A DNA stretch of 64,000 nt from Impatiens glandulifera (lineage: Eukaryota > Streptophyta > Magnoliopsida > Ericales > Balsaminaceae): NCBI RefSeq assembly GCF_907164915.1, contig NC_061862.1, positions 36,023,522 through 36,087,521 on the forward strand, given 5' to 3'. Every line of letters begins with the position of its first letter. Position 1 is the first letter of the stretch. Under the pieces are notes generated by a model. It worked only from the letters and a program-made list of their open reading frames with translations. It made no database searches and was not told where the DNA came from. This document shows positions 24,860 to 35,411 of the stretch, piece after piece. A program made the translations under genes and the position numbers.

Positions 24860-25957
24860 GGTTGATTAGTCCCTTTGGGATCCAGACTTGAATAAGTCGG
24901 ATCACTTTCCCAGTATCTGTTCTTATAATGTTTGGCTTCACTTCTTGACCGTTGCTCAAGAATGCCTTATGTTGTGGTGAGTTTCTTTGAGGTCGAGATC
25001 TGTTTCTTTTGTTCGGTTTTATGTTGCCTTTCCTTCTCTCAGGATGAAGCCAGTTTTCCGATTCATTCGGACTTACATATTTAAGTTCTTCTTCCGGTTT
25101 TAAGTCATTTTCGGTTATTGAACTCTTGATAAATCTTATGAATGGAAGATTGTCTTTTGTGAGTTTCATTCCATTAGATTGTTTTGGTTTGTTTTGTTTA
25201 CTCGGTTCGTAACCGATGCCAAATCTACATTTAGGATGTCTTTTATAATTACACATTTGTTTTACAGCTTGACGAGATTTCTCCCACGCAGCCGTAACAT
25301 ACAGTGCTCGTTCATCGGTTTCAGTTACCGGTTGAACTGTCTCCCTATTGATTAAGGATAGTGCATCCGGTTCATACACTTCGGTTTCATATGTTTTAAC
25401 AATGGTACTACTTGGCTCTACGGTTTTAGATTCTACCGGAGTCGGTATGTATGTAGATATGTTTCTAAATTCAACGACTATTTCATTTAGTGCGGAAATT
25501 AGATCTTCTGTAGTAAACTCATCAGAAGAAAAATCAAATACCTCTTCGTCGTTTGCCATGAAGCATGTTACCCTTTCTTCATTGTCTTCATTGTCGGAGT
25601 ATGCCCACTCGCTTCCACCATCTGATGCGATGAGTGCTTTCTGAATTTCCTTCCCTTCGTCGGCATGCTGATCATTGTTTCTCTGATAGTCGTTCTGTTG
25701 GTTATCATTTCTTCGGTAGTTGTTCCCTTGATAGTTGTTACCCTGGAACCGGTTGCCTTGTTAGTTGTTGCCCTGATAATTACCTTCCGGTTTTCTATCG
25801 TCTCTCCTCGGTTTTATGCATTCTGACCTGAAATGTCCAAAACCGTCACAGTTATAGCATCTTTTATTTGATTTATCTACATAGTTATAATTAAAGTTGT
25901 TGTTAGATGATGGCGGGCTCTTCTTCATGAATCTCCCAAATTTCTAAGCTAGCATCG
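24846..25957 (-). pseudogene. Outer element gag, distal part
   Basis: Continuation of the gag gene beyond the inner element. It includes the CCHC zinc knuckle CYNCDGFGHFRSEC (about 25,860-25,820), then an acidic/polar C-terminal region ending ...GPN just inside the start of pol. In-frame stops are a TAG at about 25,946 and a TAA at about 25,761; both look like Gln codons changed by C-to-T. From 25,559 on the frame is open for 237 residues. Gag packages the RNA into virus-like particles in the cytoplasm. Confidence 0.9.
25953..25957. other. Target-site duplication, left copy (inner copia element)
   Basis: CATCG here equals CATCG at 39,600-39,604. Removing the inner element and one copy rejoins the outer gag reading frame (VMAM followed by LA...KFGRF), which confirms the nesting order. 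Confidence 0.95.
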
Positions 25958-27196
25958 TGTTAGATAAAATTAGACCGGTTTACAGAACTTAACATAAATA
26001 AACCTTTCATGCAGGAACAAAGAACCGGACTAGTCAAAGTACCCAACCGGTTAAGAAGCTCAACCGGTCAAGTTATTTAACCGACCTGAAACATGACCAC
26101 TCAAAAGAAGGCTGGAAACACCAGACAGCCGGTCAATAACCGGAAGTCATCAGGCTAAGTTAAATGACCGACCAGCATAAGAAGACACTTCGGGTATCTG
26201 TTGAGAATGATACCAAAGGAACAGACTGAACATTTCCATATTCATACAAGTCTGAGGAAAGTCTGCAGGCTGCAGAAGACAGTCCTACAAGATCTTTCTA
26301 CTTCAGGATAAGTCAGAAAGGAAATCTTCCAAGTACAGACAACAGCCTAACCAACAGTCACCATATTGAGTAAAAGAGAAACCTGACAGGTTTGTCTTAC
26401 ACACTGGAAGAACAGACTTCCAAGTCTGTAAAGTTGACCGCCAGGTCTGAACAATTGACCGCCAGGTCTGAATCACTGAACCTCTGCTCAGCCAATCAAA
26501 TTCAAGAAAGTGAAATATGACCTTTGGCATATTTCACCTATAAAAGGAGCAGCTGAAGAAGAGTAAATTCGGGACACAAGTGGGATACGTGAGACACAAG
26601 AGATTTCAAGGGGACACAGTGAACAATTAATTTACAAGTGATAAGATTGTGTTCTCTCTCTAGAAAAGGCCTAAGTGCTAAAGTTGAAGTGTGTATTTAC
26701 AATTTCGGTGTAAATTGTACGGGTGTTATCGAGCAGGAAATAAGTCTCGATCGGATTGTATTTGTATTCCTTATTGAATATCCTTCTCGCGGTTTCGAGA
26801 GGAAGGGGTGACGTAGGAGTTTTATCTCCGAACATCCATAAAATATGTCTTGTTATTTACTTTCCGCCCGATTTACTTTATTACCGAGCTGTACTAACCT
26901 ACCTACACCGCTCTGACTGACTCTACACTACCTAAACCGAATCACCAAGTTACAAAACCGACTCAGCAACTTCCAAACTTGTCTTATCTAAAAACCGGTT
27001 CTGCCTATTTCATAAGTGTGCTTCTTCAACCTGAAACAAACCACTTCCGCGCTTGAACCTGGTTCAAGGGTTTGTGATAGTTTGTGTAGTATTGAAACCC
27101 CGGTGTTAATCTCTAACCGGATTAATCACCACCCTTTGAGTGAGACTCGCTAACCGGCCCAACCCCGGTCCTCCAGCGGCGACCTAGATCTTAACA
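25958..27196 (+). repeat. Inner element 5' LTR, 1,239 bp
   Basis: Differs from the 3' LTR (38,363-39,599, 1,237 bp) at about 3% of sites by hand count. The TATA box is TATAAAAGG at 26,539-26,547. Upstream of it a 21-22 bp direct repeat, 'ttgaccgccaggtctgaa', occurs twice in tandem (about 26,433-26,474), next to the near-palindrome ACAGACTTCCAAGTCTGT. These are candidate LTR enhancer elements. At least ten CCGG words occur in the LTR. Confidence 0.95.
26539..26547 (+). promoter_or_regulatory. LTR TATA box (inner element)
   Basis: TATAAAAGG in context 'ttcacctataaaaggagcag', conserved at 38,943-38,951 in the other LTR. It likely drives the genomic RNA, with the start site about 30 bp downstream in the R region. 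Confidence 0.7.
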
Positions 27197-27198
27197 AT

Positions 27199-27210
27199 TG
27201 GTATCAGAGC
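27199..27210 (+). promoter_or_regulatory. Primer-binding site (initiator Met tRNA type)
   Basis: TGGTATCAGAGC two bases after the LTR, the standard plant copia primer site complementary to the 3' end of initiator methionine tRNA. It starts minus-strand DNA synthesis. Confidence 0.95.
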
Positions 27211-27235
27211 AGTTAGTTTCAATACTCAAGCAAGC

Positions 27236-29033
27236 ATGTCTTTCGATAGGCCACCAATGCTAGAAGGTGATGACTTTGCCAACTGGAAGGCACGCATGCA
27301 CCTACACTTAATCACCATGGATGACGAAATGCAGTTCCTCCTAACCGAAGGACCGATAATTATTGATAAGGACAGAAAGGATTGGACAGATGAAGATAGG
27401 AGAAGAAACAACCTGGATAACCATGCTAGAAACCGGATCTCCAACAGTGTGGACAGAAACACGTACTGCAAGATCAGAGACTGCAAAACCGCAAAGGAAA
27501 CATGGGACACGGTTATTCAGATTTATGAGGGAAATGAAAGAACCAAGTAAAATAAGGTAATGGTAGCTACTCAAGTTTGAAAGCATCAAGATGAAACCGG
27601 GGGAAACAACGAGAGAATACAGTGACCGGTTCACAGGTGTATTAGATGAGCTAGCAACCCTTGGCAAAAGGTATGACAACAAGGAGGTTATCATGAAAGC
27701 ATTAAGATCTCTTCCAAGTGCATGGGACATAAAGACAATGGTGATGAGGGAATCAAACAGCCTAAGTAAAATGAGGTTACATGATGTATTCGAAGATCTT
27801 AAGGCATATAAGTTTGAAATGAGATCTAGGACTGAAGAAGAGGTTTCGGCCTCAACCTCAACCAGAGCACTGATCACATCCACAGAACCGGTTGCACCTG
27901 CACCGATCAGAACCGCCGAACAGTTCACCAAGGATGCCATGGCAATGCTTGCACAGAAATTTGGGAGGTTCATGAAAAGGAGCCAACCGACAAACAACTA
28001 CAACTATGGTGATAAATCCAATGTAAGGTGTTATAACTGCAACTGTTTGGGACATTTCAAGTGGGAATGCAGAAAACCGAGGAGGGATGACCGGAAACCG
28101 GATTACCAAAATAACCGAAATAACTATCAACAAACCGGTGAAGGAAGTGAGGTTCAGAAAGCACTGATAGCCGATGATGGAGGAAGCCTATGGGCTCACA
28201 GTGACAGTGATGATGAACTCATATGCCTCATGGTAAATGAGGAACATGTATTTGACTCTCCTTGTGAAGAATTTACTAAAGATGAGTTATATAATGCATT
28301 GAATGATATGGTAGCAGAGTATAAGAACCTGTTAGCATTGTTACCTAAGCAATTCAACTTTAGAACCGACCCCATAGTACCCATTCTGACAGAACCGGAA
28401 ATAACCACTCTAACCGAACTAGAGATCATAGAACCTGATGAAATTCCTACCTTAGAAACCGAGTTAGCACCCGAATCACCACTCAAGACCGAACAGTCTA
28501 GTGAACCAGTTCGAGAATTGACCGAAGAGGAAAATGCCCGACTCCAGTATAAGATGGCCGCATATAAAAGATCTAGTGATATGGTGAACAAGATGTGTAG
28601 CTATAAGAGACACCCTTCTTGTATGTTTGGCCTAGGATACATAAACGATAGATCCAAAGACCATAAACCCGTAGACAGAGTAAGGTTCTCAAAGAACGAT
28701 CTCCCTCTTATAAGTTTCATTAGAAGTTCCTTAACCGCCGAAGAGGAACTGACTGCCTATTATGCGGAAGAAAAACTAACCTATGTAGGTCCAACTGCCT
28801 CTGAGAAATGGCTTGACCCTGAGAAAAGAAAATCCGACCTACTCAAAAATAGGAGAGCAAATCAACAACGGCATAGGACAAACCACAAATCACCCTCATT
28901 TAAAGCCTTCGTAGAAAAACCGAAGTATCCAAAACAGAGTACCAAAAGGACGGTTAAGACCTTAGCAAAGAAAGTTGTCCGGTTTGTCAAAATCTGGGTA
29001 CCCAAGGGACTAACCGCATGTGGACCCAAGTAA
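27236..29033 (+). pseudogene. Inner element gag
   Basis: ATG at 27,236 after 'caagcaagc'. The N-terminal part (FANWKARMHLHL...) is the UBN2-type retrotransposon gag core. A TAA at 27,548-27,550 (a Glu codon in the outer copy) and a 2-base loss near 27,575 break it. From 27,591 the frame is open for 480 residues with the CCHC zinc knuckle CYNCNCLGHFKWEC at about 28,030 and a long acidic C-terminal region (NEEHVFDSPCEEF...) ending CGPK. The C-terminus runs 14 bp into pol in another frame. Compared with outer gag the whole length is collinear. Confidence 0.93.
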
Positions 29034-32000
29034 ATGTGGGTACCAAATAGTTGTAAATATGTACATTTTGCAGGATACAAAGAAACGGCTAGGAAACTCT
29101 GAATGGTACTTGGATAGTGGTTGCTCCAGGCATATGACCGGGAACAACAACCTGCTAACCGACATCAAAATAGAAACCGGTGCACTAATCACTTTCGGTG
29201 ACAACTCAAAAGGTAGAACTGTGGGCATGGGTAAGATTGTCCATGGTAACCTAACAATTGATAATGTACTCTTAGTTGAAAACCTACGTTTTAATCTGCT
29301 GAGTATCAGTCAAATGTGTGATGCTGGATACACGGTAGAATTTCTTAAACATGCATGCTTAGTTAAGAACTCTCAAGGTACCATACTCCTAACCGGAAAC
29401 AGGCTAGGAAATATTTACAAGGTAGACTAGAAAACTAAGATAGAATATCCTGTATGCATGATAGCTAAGACTGATCAAACCTGGTTGTGGCATAAAAGAC
29501 TAAACCATCTAAACATGAAAACCTTAAACTATATTCGCGGTAAAAAGTTAGTCGACGGAATCCCTGACATAGTATTTAATAAGGATAAGGTTTGTTCAGC
29601 ATGTCAAATGGGTAAACAAACTAGGTCAACCTTTAAGAGTAAAGAACACATTCAATCTAACCGATGCTTAGATCACCTTCATATGGATTTATTTGGACCG
29701 ATTTAGGTCATTAGCCTATGAGGTATGCTTTACACCATGGTAGTTATTGATGATTACTCTAGATTTACATGGGTAATATTCTTACCATCCAAACGTGAAA
29801 CCGCATCAAACTTGATCACATTACTTAAACGTTTGCAAAATGAAAAATCAACTCGCATTAATAGCATTAGAAGTGATAGAGGTACCGAATTTACCAATAA
29901 CACTTTAACCGCATTTCTTGATGAATCCGGTATTAGACATGAGTTGTCTAGTGCTAGGACTCCTCAACAAAATGGCCTGGCCGAGAGAAGAAACCGGACT
30001 CTCAAGGAAGCCGCACGGTCCATGATAGCCGATTCGGGCATTGCTCAAAAATTCTGGGCTGAGGCTATCAACACTGCATGTTATACACAAAACCGGTCTC
30101 TGATTAACAAGTTTCATAACAAAACACCGTATGAGGTATACTTTAACAGGGTTCCCAACCTTAAGTACCTTAAGATTTTCAGTTGTAAATGCTACATTCA
30201 CATAAATGGCAAAACCTATTTTTCTGCTTTTGATGCAAAAACCGATACTGGGATCATGTTAAGTTACTCAGCAGTGAGTAAAGCATATAGAGTGTACAAC
30301 AATAGAACCTTAACCATGGAGGAATCACTTCATGTTGTCTTCGACGAATCGGTCGAAAGTAATACTGCATCATGCTTTGATCTACACAACAGATTGGAAA
30401 ATAACAATATCCATTTTGATGGTGAAGATGAAATTCCGGTTTTCAGGCGATTTGTCCATGATTAAATGGGTAATGTTGAAACCCAGTCGGATCAAGCTGT
30501 CCCACGACAGGAAGCTGACACTTCGGTCCAACCCGAGGAAATCGGTCGGTCTGAAATTCCCGTTCAGCCTACCGATATGTCTAGCCTTGATCAAATAAAC
30601 GGTAACTTGGTAGACACCCCTGAACCGAATTTCAAAAGGAATACCAAGCATCCTCCTGAGCAAATTATAGGTGACCCTTCAGAACCTGTTCGAACTAGGC
30701 GTCAAATTCTGGAGGAATACTTTAATTCTGCCTTTATATCCCAGATTGAGCCGAAAAGAATAGATGAAGCATTGTCAGATCCGGATTGGATCTTGGGAAT
30801 GCAAGAAGAATTAAACCAGTTCGAGAGTAATAAAGTCTGGTACTTAGTCCCTAGACCGAAAGATCAACCGGTCATAGGAACAAGATGGGTATTTAGAAAT
30901 AAACTCAATGAAGACGGTTTAGTCACGAGGAACAAAGCCAGATTGGTGGCACAAGGTTACAAACAGGAAGAAGGCATTGATTTTGAAGAATCATTTGCCC
31001 CTGTAGCTAGGATTGAAGTTATTAGGATTTTTCTAGAATTTGCTGCATTCAAAAACTTTAAGGTTTTCCAAATGGATGTTAAAAGTGCATTTTTGAATGG
31101 TGACCTACGTGAAGAGGTGTATGTTGAACAGCCACCCGGTTTCAAAAATGCTGGATTTCAAACCATGTATACCGGTTAAACAAAGCTTTATACGGTCTAA
31201 AGCAAGCACCTAGATCTTGGTATGACACACTAACCGCATTTTTGTTAAAACATGACTTCAACATCGGTTCGGTGGATAAAACGTTATTTAAATTTGAGAA
31301 GAAGGAACATATCCTACTTGTTTAAATCTATGTAGATGATATCATTTTCGGTTCAACCGATCCCAAGTTATGTGATAAATTCTCAACCTTGATGACTAAC
31401 AAGTTTGAAATGAGTATGATGGGGGAATTAAGTTTCTTCCTAGGTCTTCAGGTTAAACAATTCGAAGAAGGAACGTTCATAAGCCAACCCAAGTACACCA
31501 AGGAACTGTTAAAGAAATTTGGGATGGATACATGCTCCTCAGCGGCTACTCCAATGAGTTCGTCGGTCAAATTAGACAAAGATGATGAGGGTCAATTAGT
31601 AGACCTGACCGCTTACCGGGGCATCATCAGTTCTCTCCTATACCTGACAGCAAGTAGACCGGATATTCTATTTGCAGTCGGTGTGTGTGGAAGATTCCAA
31701 GCCAATCCAAGCCAATCCCACTACACAGCCGCAAAGCGAATATTGAAATACCTAAAGGGAACACCTGACGTCGGACTGTGGTATCCAAAGGATTCATCCT
31801 TTAACCTAACGAGCTATTCAGATGCAGACTACGCAGGTTGCAAGATTGATAGAAAAAGCACCAGCGGAACATGCCAATTCATAGGTGACCGGCTTGTCTC
31901 ATGGCATAGCAAGAAACAAACATCAGTTGCCACATCAACAGCAGAAGCCGAATACCTGGCGGCCGGAAGCTGTTGTTCACAACTTCTTTGGATCCAACAA

Positions 32001-32273
32001 CAACTAAAGGATTTCGGTGTCACAGCCGAAGAGTCTCCAATCTTCTGTGATAACACTAGTGCTATAGCAATTACCTACAATCCGGTTCTACACTCCAGAA
32101 CCAAGCACATTGACATCAGACACCACTTCATTCAGGAACATGTCATGCTGAAGCATATCCGGCTGGAATACGTACCAACAGATCAACAAGTAGCCGATAT
32201 CTTCACCAAGCCTCTACAGGAAGCTAAGTTCTCTCAATTCAGACTTACACTCGGTTTAACCGATATTAGTTAG
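29020..32273 (+). pseudogene. Inner element pol: protease, integrase, reverse transcriptase, RNase H
   Basis: Domain order is copia. Protease DSGCSRHMTG near 29,120; pre-integrase finger 29,480-29,690; integrase core DDYSRFTW, SDRGTEF and NGLAERR from 29,740; reverse transcriptase up to YVDD near 31,330; RNase H with AEAEY, CDNTSA and IFTKPL to 32,273. In-frame stops: TAG 29,428, TAG 29,704, TGA 29,719, TAA 30,463, TAA 31,323. There is one frameshift near 31,160, after PPGFKNAG. Several stops match Gln or Trp codons in the outer copy changed by C-to-T or G-to-A; others are transversions. No intact polyprotein can be made from this copy. Confidence 0.95.
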
Positions 32274-32738
32274 ATCATCCCTAAGGATGCTTAAAAGGAA
32301 AATTGGTTCGGACAGACAAAACCGGTAGTTCCTCCTAAACTGTTGGATTTCAAATTTCCCAAGGTATCTATGGAAGAACCGCCTGATTTATCAGTCAGAG
32401 TAAATCGACCGGTTATTTAGTGCATGCACCAAATAACCGCATCGGGACGAACAACTGATAACTAACCGGTTCGGAAATAGTTTATCCTTGATTATTTGAA
32501 CTTCAAACAAAAGTGGAATAATTATCTGTGTTTAAACTTATCTGTTCTGAAAACTTACCTTTTTGGAGTAAAATGGTCGCACCTAAAAAGACGTGAAGAT
32601 TTGATATATTTCATGGTCCAGGTCTATGACCAACATCCTAGGCTGTAGACATGCTTATTTCATGCAAAACTTTTTATCCTATGGATAATAGACATTATCA
32701 CCTGTGATACCTGGATAATAAGATCTCCTCTCCACTAG
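32274..32738 (+). other. Spacer between pol and aORF1 of the inner element
   Basis: About 465 bp without a credible frame between the RNase H stop and the aORF1 TATA box. It contains several AACCGG/ACCGGT words. It presumably holds upstream promoter sequence for aORF1. Confidence 0.6.
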
Positions 32739-32746
32739 TATATAAG
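32739..32746 (+). promoter_or_regulatory. TATA box of inner aORF1
   Basis: TATATAAG, 68 bp before the ATG at 32,807. The leader reads '...catcaactcactctctcact'-like CT-rich sequence (about 32,780-32,800), as before the other accessory ORFs. Confidence 0.7.
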
Positions 32747-32806
32747 ATGAAAAAACCTTAAACAAAACAATCACAAGTCATAACTCACTCTCTCACTAAG
32801 ACAAAA

Positions 32807-33510
32807 ATGTCTCAGTTTCAAACATCTTTCAAGTGGACTTCAAATCTGCAAAGAGTACTGAACACTATGATGTGTTCAAAATGATCAAATCACTTGAAGA
32901 CACAGGTCTTCAATACTTCCTGGATGACAAGCATGTCATCTATCCTGAATTCGTGCTAGAATTCATGTACAACGCAAGGGTTTTCAGAGGCACACCGCAC
33001 TTTGACACCCACATCCAGTCAAAGGTGGGCGGTATAGTATTCGACTTTACGGAGATTGACTTTGGGAGGTGCTTTGGCTTGCCAAAGCAAGGACTAACCG
33101 ATCTCAACGTTCCGGCCGACTTAAAGGATGAGATCTCTCTAACCTTTGCCCGGTCTAACCAACCCGTCGATGACCATGGCACAAAGTCACTATTGAGGGC
33201 TGAATATCAGCTCCTCAATGACGTGATAGGTCGAAGCATCTTAGGGAGAGATATGACGAATACCTACTGTACCGCATCTTATAACATGATGGTTGCTATA
33301 ACCACCGGGACACCGGTTAATTGGTCAAGGGTACTGTTCGACGTCCTAATCTGGATGATTGGCGTTCGAACAGTCGGCCTCGTTCCCCAACTGAGCTGTC
33401 TGCTTCTTGAGCTTGGCGTACCGACTTGTCCGGGCGAAGGTCTGAATCAAGCTCAAGTGCTAACCAAGGAAGTCACCGACTCGTTCTACGAGCGGTTTGA
33501 GAAGGATTGA
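32807..33510 (+). pseudogene. aORF1 of the inner element
   Basis: ATG at 32,807 opens MSQFQ; a one-base shift before about 32,833 leads into the main frame VDFKSAKS...YERFEKD, about 230 residues in all. It carries the shared accessory domain: TGLQYFLDD, VLEFMYNA, LPKQGLTDL, YQLLNDVIGRSILGR, PVNWSRVLFDVL, GLVPQLS, and the C-terminal VLTKE that pairs it with outer aORF1. Apart from the start-proximal shift the frame is clean. No membrane segment or signal peptide. Function unknown. Confidence 0.8.
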
Positions 33511-33930
33511 AAGAGGAGGAACCGCCGCAACAACCCCAACAGTGCCGTCACCTCTAGCGGTTATTAGGTCACTCCTTCCCGCAACCGATCATTTTGATGC
33601 ACGCACCGGTTGTATCTTTGTTTAACCTCGTTATGATCAACTCGGCTTTATCTATGTTATTTTCGGTTTTATCTATGTTACCCTCGGTTTTAGTTGGTTC
33701 CCTTATCTTGTTGCATCAGTCATTAATGAAATGTTACATTTAATTAATGAAGCAACTCCCAACCACCTGAGTATTTACTATCCAACTAACTTGGTTAATT
33801 TTCAACTAAATCCCTACCTCGAGCTCCGCAATCAGCCTCTTCCCAATGCACCTTGGAAACACAAATATTCTCTTCTCTAATAAGACAAAACTGAAATTCA
33901 ATGTTGATGTTTTCCCTCCAAAATCGGATC
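33511..33930 (+). other. Spacer between aORF1 and aORF2 of the inner element
   Basis: Contains the probable 3' end of aORF1 ('cattaatgaaatgttacatt' near 33,720, an AATGAA-type poly(A) signal variant) and the upstream promoter of aORF2. No coding frame is credible here. Confidence 0.5.
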
Positions 33931-33938
33931 TATATAAA
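33931..33938 (+). promoter_or_regulatory. TATA box of inner aORF2
   Basis: TATATAAA, 88 bp before the ATG at 34,019, followed by a leader with a clear CTCTCTCTCT run at about 33,988-34,000. Confidence 0.72.
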
Positions 33939-34018
33939 GAGACCTTTCCTAATCAAATTAGCATATCTCAAATCATAAATCTCTTGAACTCTCTCTCTCT
34001 ACTAGCAAAGTTTGAATC

Positions 34019-34720
34019 ATGCATAGCAGAACTTTACCAAACTTCCTAAGCATTGATTTTGAATCTTGCTTGGAAATCAGTGATCAAGAAACAAAAGAGA
34101 TGTTATTTGAATCCCTCATCAACACCGGTCTTCGACCCTTTCTCGAAGAATCCGGCCCTATACATCTTGAGGATGTTAAGACCTTCTTTAGAAGTGCTTG
34201 CATCAGAGGAAACTACATTGTCTCCACGGTGAGAGACCATACCTTCTGGCTTGATTAAGCCGAATTTGCTTAGATGTTCAGTCTGCCCACCGAAGGGTTT
34301 TCGGACTTCCCACCTAGGGAAGGAAGAGCCGTGGTGTCTTACTCTTGGCTGTTATCAGGAACCGGTAGTCCGTTGGAGAACAACGGGCCAAAGACCTATT
34401 TTCGGTTACATGTCCAGCTCCTACTTGAAATCATCAATCGCTCGTTAATCTGTCAATCCCCTAACCAGCGGTACTCCAAAAAGATGTATAACATGATGAC
34501 CTACATCATGAGTTATGCCCCCATAAACTGGTCATCGGTCATTTTCAACAACCTGAAAACTATGGTGCTGACCAAAAGAGGTCTCGGTTATGCTCCTTAT
34601 ATAAGCCGGCTCATTCTCAAGTACCGTCCAGAATTCGGACCGGGTACACCAGCATCTCTTGCAAACATCCTTGATGTGTATGAGGTAGAGGATAAGTTCT
34701 CTAGGATGGTTATTGCCTAG
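34019..34720 (+). pseudogene. aORF2 of the inner element
   Basis: ATG at 34,019, 234 codons to the TAG at 34,718-34,720, one frame throughout but with two internal stops (TAA 34,256, TAG 34,271). Shared accessory domain: IDF 12-14, TGLRPFL 36-42, VKTFF 53-57, LPTEGFSDF 89-97, LLLEIINRSL, PINWSSVIFNNLKTM, GYAPYISRLI, then GPGTPASLAN, which pairs it with outer aORF2 (GPGVPVGPAN). After the stop, 'cattcaatgaaattc' near 34,800 is a possible poly(A) signal region similar to the one after aORF1. Confidence 0.8.
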
Positions 34721-35288
34721 GCCATATTTCTTTTATATTCCTTCCTTTTTGTATTTCCAAACCGATCGATATATCGGTTTCTATCCTGTATTTTCATTCA
34801 ATGAAATTCTATTTCAGTCTAAATAACCGGGTCAACATAATAATCAGAACATCCATCTAAGTAACCGGTTAATATTGTCGAGTAACCTCGTTTTTATCTA
34901 GTCAATATCAAAGTAACCGCGTCTTCGCCGTTATGCACGGTCTCAAGAAAAACCACTTAAACTCAAAAGATTACAAAAATTCTGCTTATTCAAATAACCG
35001 GTTAAATTTTGATAACCAAACTCTCCGGTTAAGATAAAAACACCGCGACATCAAACGGTTTCAAAGGGGGGGATTGCGTCATCAAAAACAAAAATCGAAA
35101 GATTTAGAGGGAAATTTCCCGCCCAAAGAGTTCCCGCTCAAAATTCCCGCCTCTGATTTGGCGCCCATAGTTTGTCGCCCCTTGGATTACCGCCTTTTGG
35201 CTTCCCGCCCATGGTTTGCCGCCTCTTTGGCTTGGAGGGAAAATTCCCGCCAAAAGTTGATGGGACGGTTGGGTTTCCAGACCGCGCC
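34721..35288 (+). other. Spacer and upstream promoter of inner aORF3
   Basis: About 570 bp without a credible host-like gene. The first half carries AACCGG words and the probable aORF2 3' end. The second half is a GC-richer promoter with repeated TTCCCGCC words, annotated separately. Confidence 0.6.
35115..35251 (+). promoter_or_regulatory. E2F-like site cluster upstream of inner aORF3
   Basis: TTCCCGCC occurs at about 35,116, 35,144, 35,202 and 35,244, TTCCCGCT at 35,131, and TTTGGCGCCC at 35,157-35,166. All lie 40-175 bp upstream of the TATA box. TTTCCCGC and TTTGGCGC are the classical plant E2F/DP consensus forms. Six matches in 137 bp is striking in an AT-rich genome, and outer aORF3 has a similar cluster. 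This suggests S-phase expression (inference). Confidence 0.6.
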
Positions 35289-35296
35289 TATAAAAA
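35289..35296 (+). promoter_or_regulatory. TATA box of inner aORF3
   Basis: TATAAAAA in context 'cgcctataaaaagggtcc', 123 bp before the ATG at 35,412. The leader is CT-rich (CTTTCTCTCTCT near 35,340). Confidence 0.72.
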
Positions 35297-35411
35297 GGGT
35301 CCTTGGCCATTTCATTTTTCTCTTACGCGAAACAGCTTTCTCTCTCTAGGCTCTCAAACTCTCTCACAGCGGTTATTCTCTTGTTTTCTCAAACCCTCTC
35401 AATCGTCTAAG

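Noticed and set aside
29020..29090. A short intron joining gag to pol (acceptor-like TTTTGCAG in the inner, TTTTACAG in the outer element)
   Set aside because: The implied intron would be about 46 bp, below the usual plant minimum, and no conserved donor is present in the outer copy. Kept only as an alternative to frameshifting.
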